From Chitinophaga sp. sic0106 (GTDB taxonomy: Bacteria > Bacteroidota > Bacteroidia > Chitinophagales > Chitinophagaceae), in assembly GCF_019219075.1 (NCBI RefSeq), contig NZ_JAHUWJ010000001.1, forward strand, positions 62,001-126,000: 64,000 nt of DNA, in the 5' to 3' direction. The position numbers and the translations under genes were made by a program. Shown in pieces: positions 1 through 10,551 of this stretch. How positions within the stretch are numbered: position 1 is the stretch's first letter; the number at the start of each line of letters is the position of its first letter. The notes beneath the pieces are model-generated. The model did not search any database. It was not told the DNA's origin and was given only the letters and a program-made list of their open reading frames with translations.

Positions 1-750
1 AACAATTTCTTCTGCATTACCCTGACGCATATACAATCCGGTAGGTGTCAGGCTAAACTGCTCATTGAGTTTAATTTTAGTACCGCCATGGAACAGCCAT
101 CTTACAGGAAGACTTCTTTCAGTTCCTGCCGCTGCAAATGGATCTTTTGGTTTGGTAAGATGTGTAGCTGCAAAGCCTACAAAAGGATTAAACCGGTGGT
201 TGGGGTTACCATCAAAGAATACCGTACCTGCTCCTACGTCAAATGAACTGGAAGAGGTAGTGGTTACGTTTTCACCGTTGGCGATGCTTGGATCATACCC
301 GATGGTAGGACTATACTGACTACCTGTCTGGAACTTGGCAGGGTCCACCCGTCTGTTCAGCAGGCCGGCCTGTATTCCGAATGTAAGCTGACTGGTTTTA
401 GTTTTACCAAACTTAACACCAGTATAGGAAACACTAGCCATCGCGTTGAGGTAGTTATACCCGGCATCGCCGGCTGACATATTAATCACATTGGCGCCAA
501 CACCGATATTTTTATCTGTAGCGGCATCAATAGATACACCGGCAGTAGAGAAAGGTTTGCCATAGTTGGCCCATTGGTTACGATAATCACCATTCACACG
601 GAAGTCACCATCTATTACACCTGTAAGCGCAGGATTCAGCCACAAAGGATAGGCATAATATTGTGAGAAGTGCGGATCTACCTGTGCTACAGCTAAACGG
701 GGCAACAAACTGCTCCATAAAAGTATCATAATTATAGAAATCCTCTTCAT
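1..750 (-). CDS. PorP/SprF-family type IX secretion membrane protein (partial, C-terminus off window)
   Basis: The reverse strand reads 250 codons without a stop from an ATG at 750 to the window edge. It opens with a signal peptide (MKRISIIMILL, ending near VAQ) and the family hallmark DPHFSQYYAYPLWLNPALTG. Gly- and aromatic-rich stretches typical of an outer-membrane beta-barrel follow. PorP/SprF proteins are T9SS-associated outer-membrane proteins; in Flavobacterium johnsoniae SprF is needed for export of the giant adhesin SprB. Here the gene lies directly downstream of a giant protein with a type B sorting domain on the same strand, the usual Bacteroidetes pairing, so a dedicated role in its export or surface attachment is inferred. 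The last part of the barrel is not visible. Confidence 0.9.
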   Translation of the reverse strand, partial: MKRISIIMILLWSSLLPRLAVAQVDPHFSQYYAYPLWLNPALTGVIDGDFRVNGDYRNQWANYGKPFSTAGVSIDAATDKNIGVGANVINMSAGDAGYNYLNAMASVSYTGVKFGKTKTSQLTFGIQAGLLNRRVDPAKFQTGSQYSPTIGYDPSIANGENVTTTSSSSFDVGAGTVFFDGNPNHRFNPFVGFAATHLTKPKDPFAAAGTERSLPVRWLFHGGTKIKLNEQFSLTPTGLYMRQGNAEEIV

Positions 751-777
751 AGGAACATAATTTACTTGTTGAAGATT

Positions 778-803
778 ACCGGGATGCCTTGCAGCATCCC
801 GGT
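778..803. terminator. 10-bp perfect stem-loop between adhesin and porP/sprF-like gene
   Basis: ACCGGGATGC pairs perfectly with GCATCCCGGT around a 6-nt loop. A T-rich run follows only on the plus strand (803-812). In the direction of the flanking genes (minus) the run lies before the hairpin, so it is a poor intrinsic terminator for the adhesin. It may instead be an mRNA processing or stability element between two co-transcribed genes. Confidence 0.4.
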
Positions 804-834
804 TTTATTTTTTCTACGGGTTTAATAATGTTAA

Positions 835-3800
835 TTATCGCATGAGGGTGACGTTACCTTGTTTCGTAATCACAGTGCCATCCTGCATAGTAGCCTTCAC
901 GATGTATACGTAAACGCCTACTGGTTGTCTTTGACCACTCATGGTACCATCCCATCCCTGGCGCTGATCTTTGGAAGTGAACACCAGTTGACCCCATTGG
1001 TTGTAGATCCTGAATTCGAGCTGTGCGATAGCTGTACCGTATACATACTCGATATCATTCACCCCGTCACCATTTGGACTGAAGAGGTTTGGCACATAGA
1101 TATTGTTACCCTGCGGATTGGTTGTTTTGTCAGTTATTTCTCTGATCAGGCTGATCTGACACAAGCTTGCACCAACTGCTTTCACATACAGCGTTACATT
1201 CTGGTTTGGTTGCAGGTTAGTTACGGTATGTGTAGTACCGTTGATGCCTGAACTTGGAGCCAGGAAGTTGGCCATAGAATCGTTAACAGCCACTACATAG
1301 CGTTCAGCTCCTGGAACCGCAGTCCATGTAAATGTGACGCTGGTAGCAGTTCGTTCGGCTACGGTCACTACTGGTGCAGCCGGCGCTTTCAGTACTGTAA
1401 TTGGTACAGCCGTTCTGGTGGCGCTTGCACAATTGGCACCGATGGAAGCTTCTACGTAGTAAACCACATCCTGGTTGATCGGCGGTGTAGTAAACTGTGC
1501 ACTGGTGCTCACCGGCGTTGTTCCATTCGGGGTAGCGTACCATGCGAAGGATGCACCCGGAGTAGTGGAAGTAGCGGTGAGTACATATGTTTCACCAGGA
1601 CACTTACCGATGTCGTTGCCGGCAACTTGTGGTGCACCAGGCGCATTACCCACGGATACGCTTACCGGCGTACGGGTTGCACTGCTACAGCCATTTGTAT
1701 TTACAGCTTCTACATAGTAAGATCCATTTGCCGTTACAGGACCAACTGTTACGCTGTCGCCGGTGGTTACCGGTGTACCGCCTTGTGCAGTAGTGTACCA
1801 GTTGTAAGTGAGGCTACGATCAGGGTTCGCTACTTTCAGTACAGCGAGGCTGTTAGTACAAGTGGTGACTGCTCCATTAGCTACAACCGGTGTTGCCGGT
1901 ACACTGCTAACTGTTACATTCACCTGGCCTCTGCTGCTGCTTACGCAGTTACCTGCGGCGATGCTTGCATCTACGAAGTAGCTGGTATTAGTGATTACCC
2001 CGTTGATATTTACCGTTGCGCCGGTGGCTACCGGTGTGGTAGAAGTGGCGCTGGTGTACCAATGGTAAACCACTCCATTTACAGGATTGATTACGCTCAG
2101 GGTGAGTGCCTGACCCAGACATACGCTTGCATTTGGTGCTACAGCAGGCGTAACCAGTGAATCCACAATGGTAGCACGGAGCGCTGTTCTGGACAGGCTT
2201 GCACAACCAGATACATTCTTGGCTACTACATAGTAATCCGAGCTTGCTCTGAGTCGACCGGTACTGAAGGCAGTACCTGTAGTCAGGCTATCATTGGTGA
2301 GGGAGTTAAACCATACATAACGGAGTTGTGCGTCAGGGTTGCTGATCTGGAAGGTGAGCATGTTATCCACACAAGCTGCCTGATCTGCCACAACAACGGT
2401 TGGTGTAGCTGGCGCCGGTAATACATTCACCGTTGCACTTGCTCTGCCACCTGCATTGCTACAACCAGCGCTGTTAAATGCAGCCACGTAGTAGGTGGTG
2501 GTAGTTATTACACCCGATGCCGTGAAGGTGGTAGGTGTAGCAGGTGTCAGTTCAGTACCATTTACTGCTGCATCAAACCAGCGATAGGTAACAGATGCGT
2601 CAGGGTTATTGATAGTGAACGTTACGTTACCGCCTGCGCACACTGTTTGATAATTAGTAACCAGTGTTGGTACAGCTGGTGTTGGTGCGATGACTACTGT
2701 TACCGGCACTCTCGCAGAGGTACCTACGCAACCTGCCTGACCCACAGATTCAACATAAAATATAGTTGAAGTGGTGAGCGTATCGGTTACGAAGTTGATA
2801 CCAGCATCTGTATTAAGTGCGGTACCACCTGTTGCTACATTGTACCATTTATAGGTAACTCCGCTTACTGGCGCTTTAACGGTGAGCGTTGCTCTTGAAC
2901 CACCGCAGGCAGTCTGGATGCTGTCTACACCAGGTGTAGGTGCACCGTTTACGGTTACATCTACTTTAATGAGTGCCAGTGCACATTGGCCTTTGGCTGC
3001 TTCGAGGTAGAAGGAGGTGTCCGCATTGAGTACACCTGTTCTGAATGTATCCGCAGTAGCGAGGAGCTGCGTTTTAGTGCTGCTGTTGTACCATCTGTAG
3101 GTGACAGTAGCATCAGGGTTGGCTACTCTTACGGTAGCTGCCTGACCAGCGCAGATGGCTGCTCCGATGGCTGTTGGTGTGGTAAAGGCATCCACGGTCA
3201 CTGTTACAGCTTTGGCTGCACCAGGCGCGTTTTCACATTTATTCACACCTTGTACGGTTACATAGTAGGTAGTGGTGGTATTCAGGGTGTCAGTGGTAAA
3301 TACGGCAGTGCTTCTGATGAATTGAGTCAGTGCAGCATCGCGGTACCATCTGAACACCGGATTGGTTACTGTGGTGCTGGAAGCAGTGATAGTAGCGGCG
3401 GTATTCACGCAGGTGCTGGCGTTGGCAGCCTGGATATCAGTACTGTCTGCAGGCGTACCTACATTCACCGTTACCTGTTTGAGATTACCGGCAGCATTTT
3501 CACACTGACCATTGGCGCTTACGCTCACAAAGTAATTGTAAGTACCCGCTGCGAGGCCTGGCAGGGTGAGTACACCGGCAGCATCTACACCTGTAGTGAT
3601 AGGTGTTGTTTTCTGCTGGCTGGTATACCATTTAAACACAGCATTGACTACAGTGCTTGTTGGTGTCAGTCGTGCTGTATCACCCAGGCAGATGGACTGT
3701 ATACTATCGATGGTGATGTCCGCAGGCGTTGCATTGTTAAACACGGTGAGTGTAATTTGCGTGCGTGCGGTATCGTTAGCGCAGCCATTGCCATTGTTGG

Positions 3801-6800
3801 CTCTTACAAAGTAGTTGTAAGTACCTACTGCCATTGGGTTTGGTGTAGTGTAAGCGTTATTGTTAGCGGTCAGCTGATTGCCGGCTGCATCAAACCAGGT
3901 GTAGGTTACACCTGCCTGTGCGATCACACGGAGTGTGGCCGGCAGATTGCTTACGCATACAGTAGTTGGGTTGGCAGAATCAGCCACCGGAGCAGTTGGG
4001 ATACCCTGGATGCTCACTCTTGCGGCGGCAGATGTCTGAATATTACAGTTGTCTCTGGTAGCCGTTACAGTATAGTTATATACACCAGCAGGATTAGATG
4101 TTGGTACTACATAAGCTATACTATCCAGCAGTTTAGTACCATCCTGGTTGTACCAGGTGTAGGTTACACCAGCAACCGGGTTGTTTACACGCAATGTTAC
4201 CGGAGTGCCTACGCATACGCTGGAGTCGCTGGTAGTTACTGTAGGTGCTACAATACCACGACGTGCGTAGTTGAAGTCGACAGCGGTAAGCGCCGCGAGT
4301 ATACCTGATTTCAGTTTCACTTCTACTGCATCGAACTGTTTGGTTGGCACGAAGGAGAGCACAGCACCTTCTGTACCGCTGAGCAGTTTCACATGCAGGA
4401 GTGGGTTACTGGTCAGGAGGCTGTCACCAGCGGTAACACCATTATAAGTTGTCAGCTGTACGCTGGCCAGCAGTGCTGCAGACAGCACCTGACCAGGGCT
4501 GGAGAGCATTACTTCCACTGTATCACCGAGGGTAGACAATCCGGTGAAGGCAGCGCGTTGCCATACAGCGGCGTTGAGTACACCGAGGTTGAGTACCAGG
4601 GAGGAAGCAGATACCGTATTGTTATCAACGGCTCTATCCGGGTTCACTACAGAACCGAGTACCAGTATACCACCACCGACGGTAGTATTACTATTGGTTT
4701 GTGCTACTGCACGTTCACAAGGCACTGCATTTGGTGGTATTGGAACGGTCACAATCAGTGCCGGCACTCTGGCGGATTTACAGCTGGAGTTATCACCCAG
4801 CACGGCTTCTACCCAAACAGTATCTGTTGTTTGAACAGATCTTGGTTCAGAGATATACTGTAATCCTTTGTACAGTGTATCAGTGCTGAACTGGGTACGG
4901 AACCAATAAACGTTTGCGTTTGCAGCTGGTGGGGTAGCCACCAGGATGGCACTCTTACCGGTATCTACTACAGCCCTGCTCGGAGTGATTACAGGCACCG
5001 CCAGTTGACTGGCAGTGGTAAACAGTACAGCGGAGCGGGTAGCTGAAGTAATGCCACAGCTATCGTTCTTAGCTTCCACGTAGTAGGTTACAGGCGCTGT
5101 AACATTATTTACGGTGAAGATAAAGCCACTGTCGGCGTTGAGTTTAGTACCACCGCTGGCCACATTGTACCAGCCATAAGTATAACCACTAACAGGGTTG
5201 CTGATAGCGGCACTGGCGTTTGAGCCAGGGCATACCGCAATTGTATCAGGTGTTACTACAGGGGCAAGTGGTGTAGCAATTACTTTCACCGTTACTGGTG
5301 TTTTGGCACTGCTTGGGCAATCTGCGCCAGCTCTGTAAGCCTCTACCAGGAAGGAAGTATCAGTAGTGATAGCACCCGTTACCAGTGATGCACCGTCTTT
5401 ACCGGTGAGGTAAACTCCATTGGAGTTGTACCAGCGGTAAGTGACGTTAGCGGATGGATTATCCACATTAAGCGTAGCTGTGCCACCGCTGCAGACAGTT
5501 ACTGTGGATGCCTGCACTTTAGGTGCTGCAATTATTCTGCGTGCGGAGTTGAAGTTAATATCAGTCAGCGCGCCGAGCACACCGGATTTCAATTTTACTT
5601 CGATCGCGTCATATAAACCATTTGGCAGGAAGGTGTAGTCACCTGTGCGACCGCCGGTTAATAAGTCTACATGGAGTAATGGATTACTCAGCACGATTGA
5701 ATCAACTGGTGTGTTACCATTATAAGCGGTGAGCTGTACGCTGGAAAGCACACCTGCCGACAGCACCTGGCTTGGGCTGGAGAGTCTGACGCGAACGCTG
5801 TCGCCCGGAGCAGACAATCCGTTGAATGCTGCACGTTGCCATACGACCGCGTTTAATGCACCGAGGTTTATTACGAGGGAAGAGCCAGTATTTTGGTTAT
5901 TATCTACTGCGAAGGTTGGGTTGTAAACGTTACCCAGTACCAGCAATCCGCCGCCACCAATTGTTTGGCTGATGGCGCGTTCGCAAGGTACTTCCAGTGA
6001 GTCGCCTACCTGTGCAATAACGGTAACAGGCACACGAACTGACTGACAGCTACCGCCGCCGGCAATGAATGCCTGTGCGTAGTAGATGGAGGTATCAGGT
6101 ACGGCTTTGGATGGTGCGCCGAATGATGGTCCAAATGCCAGCGTATCTGTGGTAGTAGCATCTCTGAACCATGCGATGGTAGCATTAGCTACTGGCAGGG
6201 TAGCAGTAAGTACTGCAGATTCGTTGAGTCGTACAATAGCAGGGTTTGGCGACACTACCGGTGCCTGCAGTCCTGTACTGATAGTGATACGATATGCCTG
6301 GCGAGTAGTAGAGGTAGCACCGCAGGAGCTTTGTGCCTCTACATACAGGGTAGTATCTCTGGTAACACCATTTACAGGGAAGGTTAATCCTGAATCTAAA
6401 TTCAGTTTGGTACCACCTTGTGCAGCGTTGAACCAGTTATAGGTTAATCCCTGCACCGGATTATTGACACGCAGTACTACGTTGGAACCGGAGCACACGC
6501 TAACTGCCTGGTCAGTACCAGGGACAGCTGGCGGCGGTGTTACGGTAACGCTTACCGGATATCTTTCCGGATTTTCACAATTAGCAGGGCCGCCATAAAC
6601 AGCTACCCAATATTTCACAGTACCAGGAGTACGGAGCGTATCTGTAGTATAAGTGCTGGTAGATGCCAGTACAGTAGTACCTGTAGAATCAGCATACCAG
6701 CGGACACCGGTACCACCAACAGGTGTAACGGTGAGTGTTGCTTTTGTATTTACGCAAACAGTATCATTTGGTGTATTTACTGTAGGACGTGGATAGATTA

Positions 6801-9800
6801 TTCTTGCGCCATAAATATCGACGGTATGGAGCAGGTTGGCTACGCCGGTCAGTCTCACTTCCACGCGGTCATATACGCCGGTAGCAGGGATGGTAGCGGT
6901 AAACTGCTGACCACTGAGGAGGCGGAGTGTGAGCAGATTAGAAATGGTATCTGCTTTAACCAGGGTAGTATTATTATAAACGCTTACCACTATACCACCG
7001 AGCAGGCTCACATCTGCCAGACCACCAGGTGCACCGAATGTAACGCGTACGCTATCGGTAGCAGTACCTGGATTGGCGAAGACCAGTTGCTGGTAGATGG
7101 AACCACCGAGCAGCCCAACCGGCATACTGAGGCGGGTGAAATTGGTTTTTACGCTATCAATAGAATTATTAGGATCCAGCACAGCGCAGAGGATACAACC
7201 GAGGGTAGTACCGGAGTTCTGGCTGACAGGAACATTACAATCAGGAGAGATAATTACCGGACCGGTAACTACTACGGTTACACGTACACGATTGGATTCG
7301 CAGGCGCCAAGAACGGTCATGGCTGCAAAGAAGGTGTAAGTGCCAGGGTTGGTAAACGGACCCACGTTAAATGGAGTACCGGTGCCAAGGGCAGTAGTGG
7401 TAGTAGAATCAGCGTACCAGGTGATGGTAGCTCCGGCGACTGGAGTAGCGGTGAGTGCTACCGGCTGGCCGGTAGTAGCTACAACAGTACCAGGCACTAC
7501 CGGACCTGCAGGTGCTGTTACTACTTTAACAGATGCTGGCTTGAGTGTATTGGCCGGATTTTCACAACGGTTACTACCGGTGATCGCTGCATAATAATTA
7601 TAGGTACCAGCGGCGAGCCCGGTGATAGTCAGCTTACCCACTGAGTCCAGTGCGTAGGTGATGCCAGCGGTGGTACCGTTTGCGATCGGCTGTGTTTTAG
7701 CCTGATCGAAGTACCATTTGATCACCGGGTTAGTGATACCGGAGGCGCTATTCGCCGTTGGAGTAATTACTGCGCTGTTACTGGTACAAGCAACGGTGGT
7801 ATCATTTACAATGATATCACCAGGTGTACCGAGCGGGTTCACGGTGATGCGCACCGGAAGTCTTTCCGGATTAGCACAACCATTAGCTGCAACTACCTGT
7901 GCATAGTAGGTTACTACACCGGCAGTGCTGAGCTGCGGTGTGGTAAAGGTAGGATTACTACCAGCTACTGTAGCTGTAGTAGAATCCGCGTACCACCTGA
8001 TGCTGTTGGCGCCAAGGCCGTTAGCGGTGAGGGTGGCTGTTTCATTTACGCAGGCAGTGCCATTTGTATTAACGGTAAATGTTGGATTTGGCGCTACTGC
8101 TCTTACACCATACAGTTGCAGGGATGTAAGGAGATTTGCCACTCCGGTGAGCCTTACCTGTACGGTATTATATACACCGCCGGCTGGGATGGTGATCGTA
8201 TAAGGACCGGCACCACTGAGCAGCTGGAGGTTGAGCAGATTTGCGAGGGTATCTCTTCTTACCACGGTAGTACCGTTTGCTACGGTGATTTCAACACCGG
8301 CGAGCAGGCCTACATCGGCGATACCGCCAGGGTAGCCGAACATCACGCGAAGGCTATCAGTGGCAGCGCCAGGGCTGGCGAAGAAGAGTTGTTGATAAAC
8401 ACTACCACCGAGCAGTCCTACAGGAATATTAAGGGTACTGAAGTTGGCAGCGGCGGTATCTACGGCGCCGTTTGGATTAGTTACACTACACAATACGCAA
8501 CCGAGTGTAGTACCGGTGGCGGTGGTAGTTGGTGCGTTACAGGAAGTGTTAGTCACCAGTGGAATAATTATAGCAGTATCGGCGACTCTGTAAGATTCGC
8601 AGGCACCGCTGGCGCTGAGGCGTGCAGCAGCATAATAGATATGTGTACCTGCGGCAGGGAATGGTCCCACACGGAGGGTATCACCGGAGCCTATTGGTGC
8701 CTGGGTAGTATCGCTATACCAGAATATGGTACCTCCACCCGGAGGGGTAGCGCGGAGAACCACTGGCTGACCTACGCTGGCGTATACAGTAGATGCGCCG
8801 AGTGTAGGTATAGGTGCCTTGCTGGTTTGCAGCACGGTAACTTTCTTGAGTGTATTGGCCAGGTTATCGCAATGGTTAGCGTCGCTGGCGCTGATGTAGT
8901 AGTCAGCGGAAGCGGCGGTAAGGCCTACGATGGTGAGGCGGCCGGTAGTGGCGTCTACAAAATATTGTACTGCACCTTCTACGAGGCCATTGGTGATCGG
9001 TGTTGTTTTAGCAGCATCTTTCCACCAGCTGTACACAGGGTTAGCTGTGAGGAAGGTGGAAGTAGGGGTGATGCGCACGGTATCACCGGAGCAGCTGAAA
9101 GCAGTATCTGCAAAATTCAGATCAGCGGCTGTTGTGTATGGATTCACTTTTAAGGTGAGCGGCGTACGTTGTGAACCGGTGGTACACATTGTTCTGTTGG
9201 CCGCTACGGAGTAGGTGAATGTACCAGCGGTGTTTACCGGTGGAGCATATGTGGAGGTAGTGGCAGGGCCTTGTACGACTGTACCGGCGCTGTTGTACCA
9301 GGTATAATTTAAGGCAGCATCCGGGTTAGAGATGGTAAATGTTGCCGGGGTGTTCAGACAGGTGGTTAGATTGCCGCCAACCGCAGTAACGGTTGGGCTG
9401 GGAATGAATCGGGAAATTTCGTAAACATTCAGGCTGTTAAGCACATTGGCGAGGCCTCCGAGTCTGATTTCCACATGATCGAAAGGGGCGGTGGAGGCGA
9501 AGGTAACAACCTGTGGTGTGCCAGGGCCGGCGAGCAGGCTAAGTGACAGGAGGCTATTCCCCCCGTTGATGCTATCCACAACAGTTCCTCCGTTATAGGT
9601 AAGGAAGGTGATGGATTGCAATGCAGTAAGGGATAGCAGGCCACCTGTTGTACCGAGGGTAATGCGAACTGAATCGCCCGCTTTTGCGAGGCCAGGGAAG
9701 ATGGCATTTAAACGGGTATATCCTGCTACGTTGGCAACTGTTTGCATGGTGGCTGCAGTACTGGTATTCAGGTCAACTGCATTTTGCGGGTTGGTCACGG

Positions 9801-10551
9801 TACCGAGGTTCACGAGGCTGGCAATATCCACCAGGCTTTTCACGCCGCCGATTATATCGATTGGGTTATCGCAGGCAAGAGTGCCGGTAGCCGGCACATT
9901 ATAATAGGCCTCATATATATTAATGCTGGTGGCTACGTTCAGCAAACCGGAAACGCTGATGCGTACGCGGTCGTAGGTGCCGGTGGCACCTGATGCTGAA
10001 GGGGCAGGCAGGAATATTTCTGACTGGTTATTGCTGACGAGCAATTTCGCAAGCGTGGAATTCAAACTGGTAGCAGTCCCTCTATTGGCAGCTACCGACA
10101 TTGGTTGGGCGGTGATGTTACCAAGGGACACGCTTACTAAAGCGCCAGTTCCAATTCTTAGGGTTACACCCTGAGTAACGGGAATGGCAGCCGGAAATAT
10201 CACATCCAGCCAAACGGATCCCGCGACGCCCACGGTGTTATTAACAGATGCAAATGTGGTAACATTTCCATCCACCGCGTTGGGGGCACCGGTAACACTA
10301 CACACGGTACATAACAAAGGGGTTTCGCCAACAGATTGACTGTTAGCGTATACCCTTTGATAATACGTTTGTGCGTTGGCGTTAGTACCTGCTACTAGTG
10401 TTAGCAGCATTAATACCAGAAATCCTTTCAGGAAATTAACAACACGCAGGTTTTTACGTGGCAGAGGATCGTCAATAGCAGACCCATCCCGGTTTCGAAG
10501 GATAACAAAGGAAGCACTAAAAGGGCTAGTAGGAGTAGCTTTTGAATGCAT
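835..10551 (-). CDS. Giant secreted adhesin-like protein with Ig-like repeats and T9SS type B (gliding-motility) C-terminal domain
   Basis: About 3,238 residues from the ATG at 10551; the frame extends to a TTG at 10596 but the ATG is preferred. A long basic N-region precedes a hydrophobic signal segment (NFLKGFLVLMLLTLVAG) with likely cleavage after NANA. The body has six copies of a ~150-residue module with a discoidin-like AVD...T start and a paired D.V.V strand, interleaved with many ~75-85-residue Ig-like repeats recognisable by C...YxWY. A fibronectin III-like unit sits near the C-terminus. The last ~90 residues (VPNLFSPNGDGVND, then YNQWGQLVF, GWDGT, PVGVYVYIVKA) match the gliding motility-associated C-terminal domain, a T9SS type B sorting signal. 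It is probably exported across the outer membrane and surface-attached with the downstream PorP/SprF protein. Ligand unknown; adhesion or glycan binding is inferred. Confidence 0.93.
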   Translation of the reverse strand: MHSKATPTSPFSASFVILRNRDGSAIDDPLPRKNLRVVNFLKGFLVLMLLTLVAGTNANAQTYYQRVYANSQSVGETPLLCTVCSVTGAPNAVDGNVTTFASVNNTVGVAGSVWLDVIFPAAIPVTQGVTLRIGTGALVSVSLGNITAQPMSVAANRGTATSLNSTLAKLLVSNNQSEIFLPAPSASGATGTYDRVRISVSGLLNVATSINIYEAYYNVPATGTLACDNPIDIIGGVKSLVDIASLVNLGTVTNPQNAVDLNTSTAATMQTVANVAGYTRLNAIFPGLAKAGDSVRITLGTTGGLLSLTALQSITFLTYNGGTVVDSINGGNSLLSLSLLAGPGTPQVVTFASTAPFDHVEIRLGGLANVLNSLNVYEISRFIPSPTVTAVGGNLTTCLNTPATFTISNPDAALNYTWYNSAGTVVQGPATTSTYAPPVNTAGTFTYSVAANRTMCTTGSQRTPLTLKVNPYTTAADLNFADTAFSCSGDTVRITPTSTFLTANPVYSWWKDAAKTTPITNGLVEGAVQYFVDATTGRLTIVGLTAASADYYISASDANHCDNLANTLKKVTVLQTSKAPIPTLGASTVYASVGQPVVLRATPPGGGTIFWYSDTTQAPIGSGDTLRVGPFPAAGTHIYYAAARLSASGACESYRVADTAIIIPLVTNTSCNAPTTTATGTTLGCVLCSVTNPNGAVDTAAANFSTLNIPVGLLGGSVYQQLFFASPGAATDSLRVMFGYPGGIADVGLLAGVEITVANGTTVVRRDTLANLLNLQLLSGAGPYTITIPAGGVYNTVQVRLTGVANLLTSLQLYGVRAVAPNPTFTVNTNGTACVNETATLTANGLGANSIRWYADSTTATVAGSNPTFTTPQLSTAGVVTYYAQVVAANGCANPERLPVRITVNPLGTPGDIIVNDTTVACTSNSAVITPTANSASGITNPVIKWYFDQAKTQPIANGTTAGITYALDSVGKLTITGLAAGTYNYYAAITGSNRCENPANTLKPASVKVVTAPAGPVVPGTVVATTGQPVALTATPVAGATITWYADSTTTTALGTGTPFNVGPFTNPGTYTFFAAMTVLGACESNRVRVTVVVTGPVIISPDCNVPVSQNSGTTLGCILCAVLDPNNSIDSVKTNFTRLSMPVGLLGGSIYQQLVFANPGTATDSVRVTFGAPGGLADVSLLGGIVVSVYNNTTLVKADTISNLLTLRLLSGQQFTATIPATGVYDRVEVRLTGVANLLHTVDIYGARIIYPRPTVNTPNDTVCVNTKATLTVTPVGGTGVRWYADSTGTTVLASTSTYTTDTLRTPGTVKYWVAVYGGPANCENPERYPVSVTVTPPPAVPGTDQAVSVCSGSNVVLRVNNPVQGLTYNWFNAAQGGTKLNLDSGLTFPVNGVTRDTTLYVEAQSSCGATSTTRQAYRITISTGLQAPVVSPNPAIVRLNESAVLTATLPVANATIAWFRDATTTDTLAFGPSFGAPSKAVPDTSIYYAQAFIAGGGSCQSVRVPVTVIAQVGDSLEVPCERAISQTIGGGGLLVLGNVYNPTFAVDNNQNTGSSLVINLGALNAVVWQRAAFNGLSAPGDSVRVRLSSPSQVLSAGVLSSVQLTAYNGNTPVDSIVLSNPLLHVDLLTGGRTGDYTFLPNGLYDAIEVKLKSGVLGALTDINFNSARRIIAAPKVQASTVTVCSGGTATLNVDNPSANVTYRWYNSNGVYLTGKDGASLVTGAITTDTSFLVEAYRAGADCPSSAKTPVTVKVIATPLAPVVTPDTIAVCPGSNASAAISNPVSGYTYGWYNVASGGTKLNADSGFIFTVNNVTAPVTYYVEAKNDSCGITSATRSAVLFTTASQLAVPVITPSRAVVDTGKSAILVATPPAANANVYWFRTQFSTDTLYKGLQYISEPRSVQTTDTVWVEAVLGDNSSCKSARVPALIVTVPIPPNAVPCERAVAQTNSNTTVGGGILVLGSVVNPDRAVDNNTVSASSLVLNLGVLNAAVWQRAAFTGLSTLGDTVEVMLSSPGQVLSAALLASVQLTTYNGVTAGDSLLTSNPLLHVKLLSGTEGAVLSFVPTKQFDAVEVKLKSGILAALTAVDFNYARRGIVAPTVTTSDSSVCVGTPVTLRVNNPVAGVTYTWYNQDGTKLLDSIAYVVPTSNPAGVYNYTVTATRDNCNIQTSAAARVSIQGIPTAPVADSANPTTVCVSNLPATLRVIAQAGVTYTWFDAAGNQLTANNNAYTTPNPMAVGTYNYFVRANNGNGCANDTARTQITLTVFNNATPADITIDSIQSICLGDTARLTPTSTVVNAVFKWYTSQQKTTPITTGVDAAGVLTLPGLAAGTYNYFVSVSANGQCENAAGNLKQVTVNVGTPADSTDIQAANASTCVNTAATITASSTTVTNPVFRWYRDAALTQFIRSTAVFTTDTLNTTTTYYVTVQGVNKCENAPGAAKAVTVTVDAFTTPTAIGAAICAGQAATVRVANPDATVTYRWYNSSTKTQLLATADTFRTGVLNADTSFYLEAAKGQCALALIKVDVTVNGAPTPGVDSIQTACGGSRATLTVKAPVSGVTYKWYNVATGGTALNTDAGINFVTDTLTTSTIFYVESVGQAGCVGTSARVPVTVVIAPTPAVPTLVTNYQTVCAGGNVTFTINNPDASVTYRWFDAAVNGTELTPATPTTFTASGVITTTTYYVAAFNSAGCSNAGGRASATVNVLPAPATPTVVVADQAACVDNMLTFQISNPDAQLRYVWFNSLTNDSLTTGTAFSTGRLRASSDYYVVAKNVSGCASLSRTALRATIVDSLVTPAVAPNASVCLGQALTLSVINPVNGVVYHWYTSATSTTPVATGATVNINGVITNTSYFVDASIAAGNCVSSSRGQVNVTVSSVPATPVVANGAVTTCTNSLAVLKVANPDRSLTYNWYTTAQGGTPVTTGDSVTVGPVTANGSYYVEAVNTNGCSSATRTPVSVSVGNAPGAPQVAGNDIGKCPGETYVLTATSTTPGASFAWYATPNGTTPVSTSAQFTTPPINQDVVYYVEASIGANCASATRTAVPITVLKAPAAPVVTVAERTATSVTFTWTAVPGAERYVVAVNDSMANFLAPSSGINGTTHTVTNLQPNQNVTLYVKAVGASLCQISLIREITDKTTNPQGNNIYVPNLFSPNGDGVNDIEYVYGTAIAQLEFRIYNQWGQLVFTSKDQRQGWDGTMSGQRQPVGVYVYIVKATMQDGTVITKQGNVTLMR

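Noticed and set aside
1475..9153. Long plus-strand open frames antisense to the adhesin, up to 440 codons
   Set aside because: They mirror the repeat-rich coding strand, have Cys/Ser/Arg-rich low-quality composition and no family features, and lack promoters. They are stop-free by codon bias only.
835..10551. Regular repeats considered as CRISPR or a DNA satellite
   Set aside because: The periodicity is at protein level (Ig-like and discoidin-like domains) with diverged DNA. There are no short identical repeats with unique spacers, and no CRISPR array was seen anywhere in the window.
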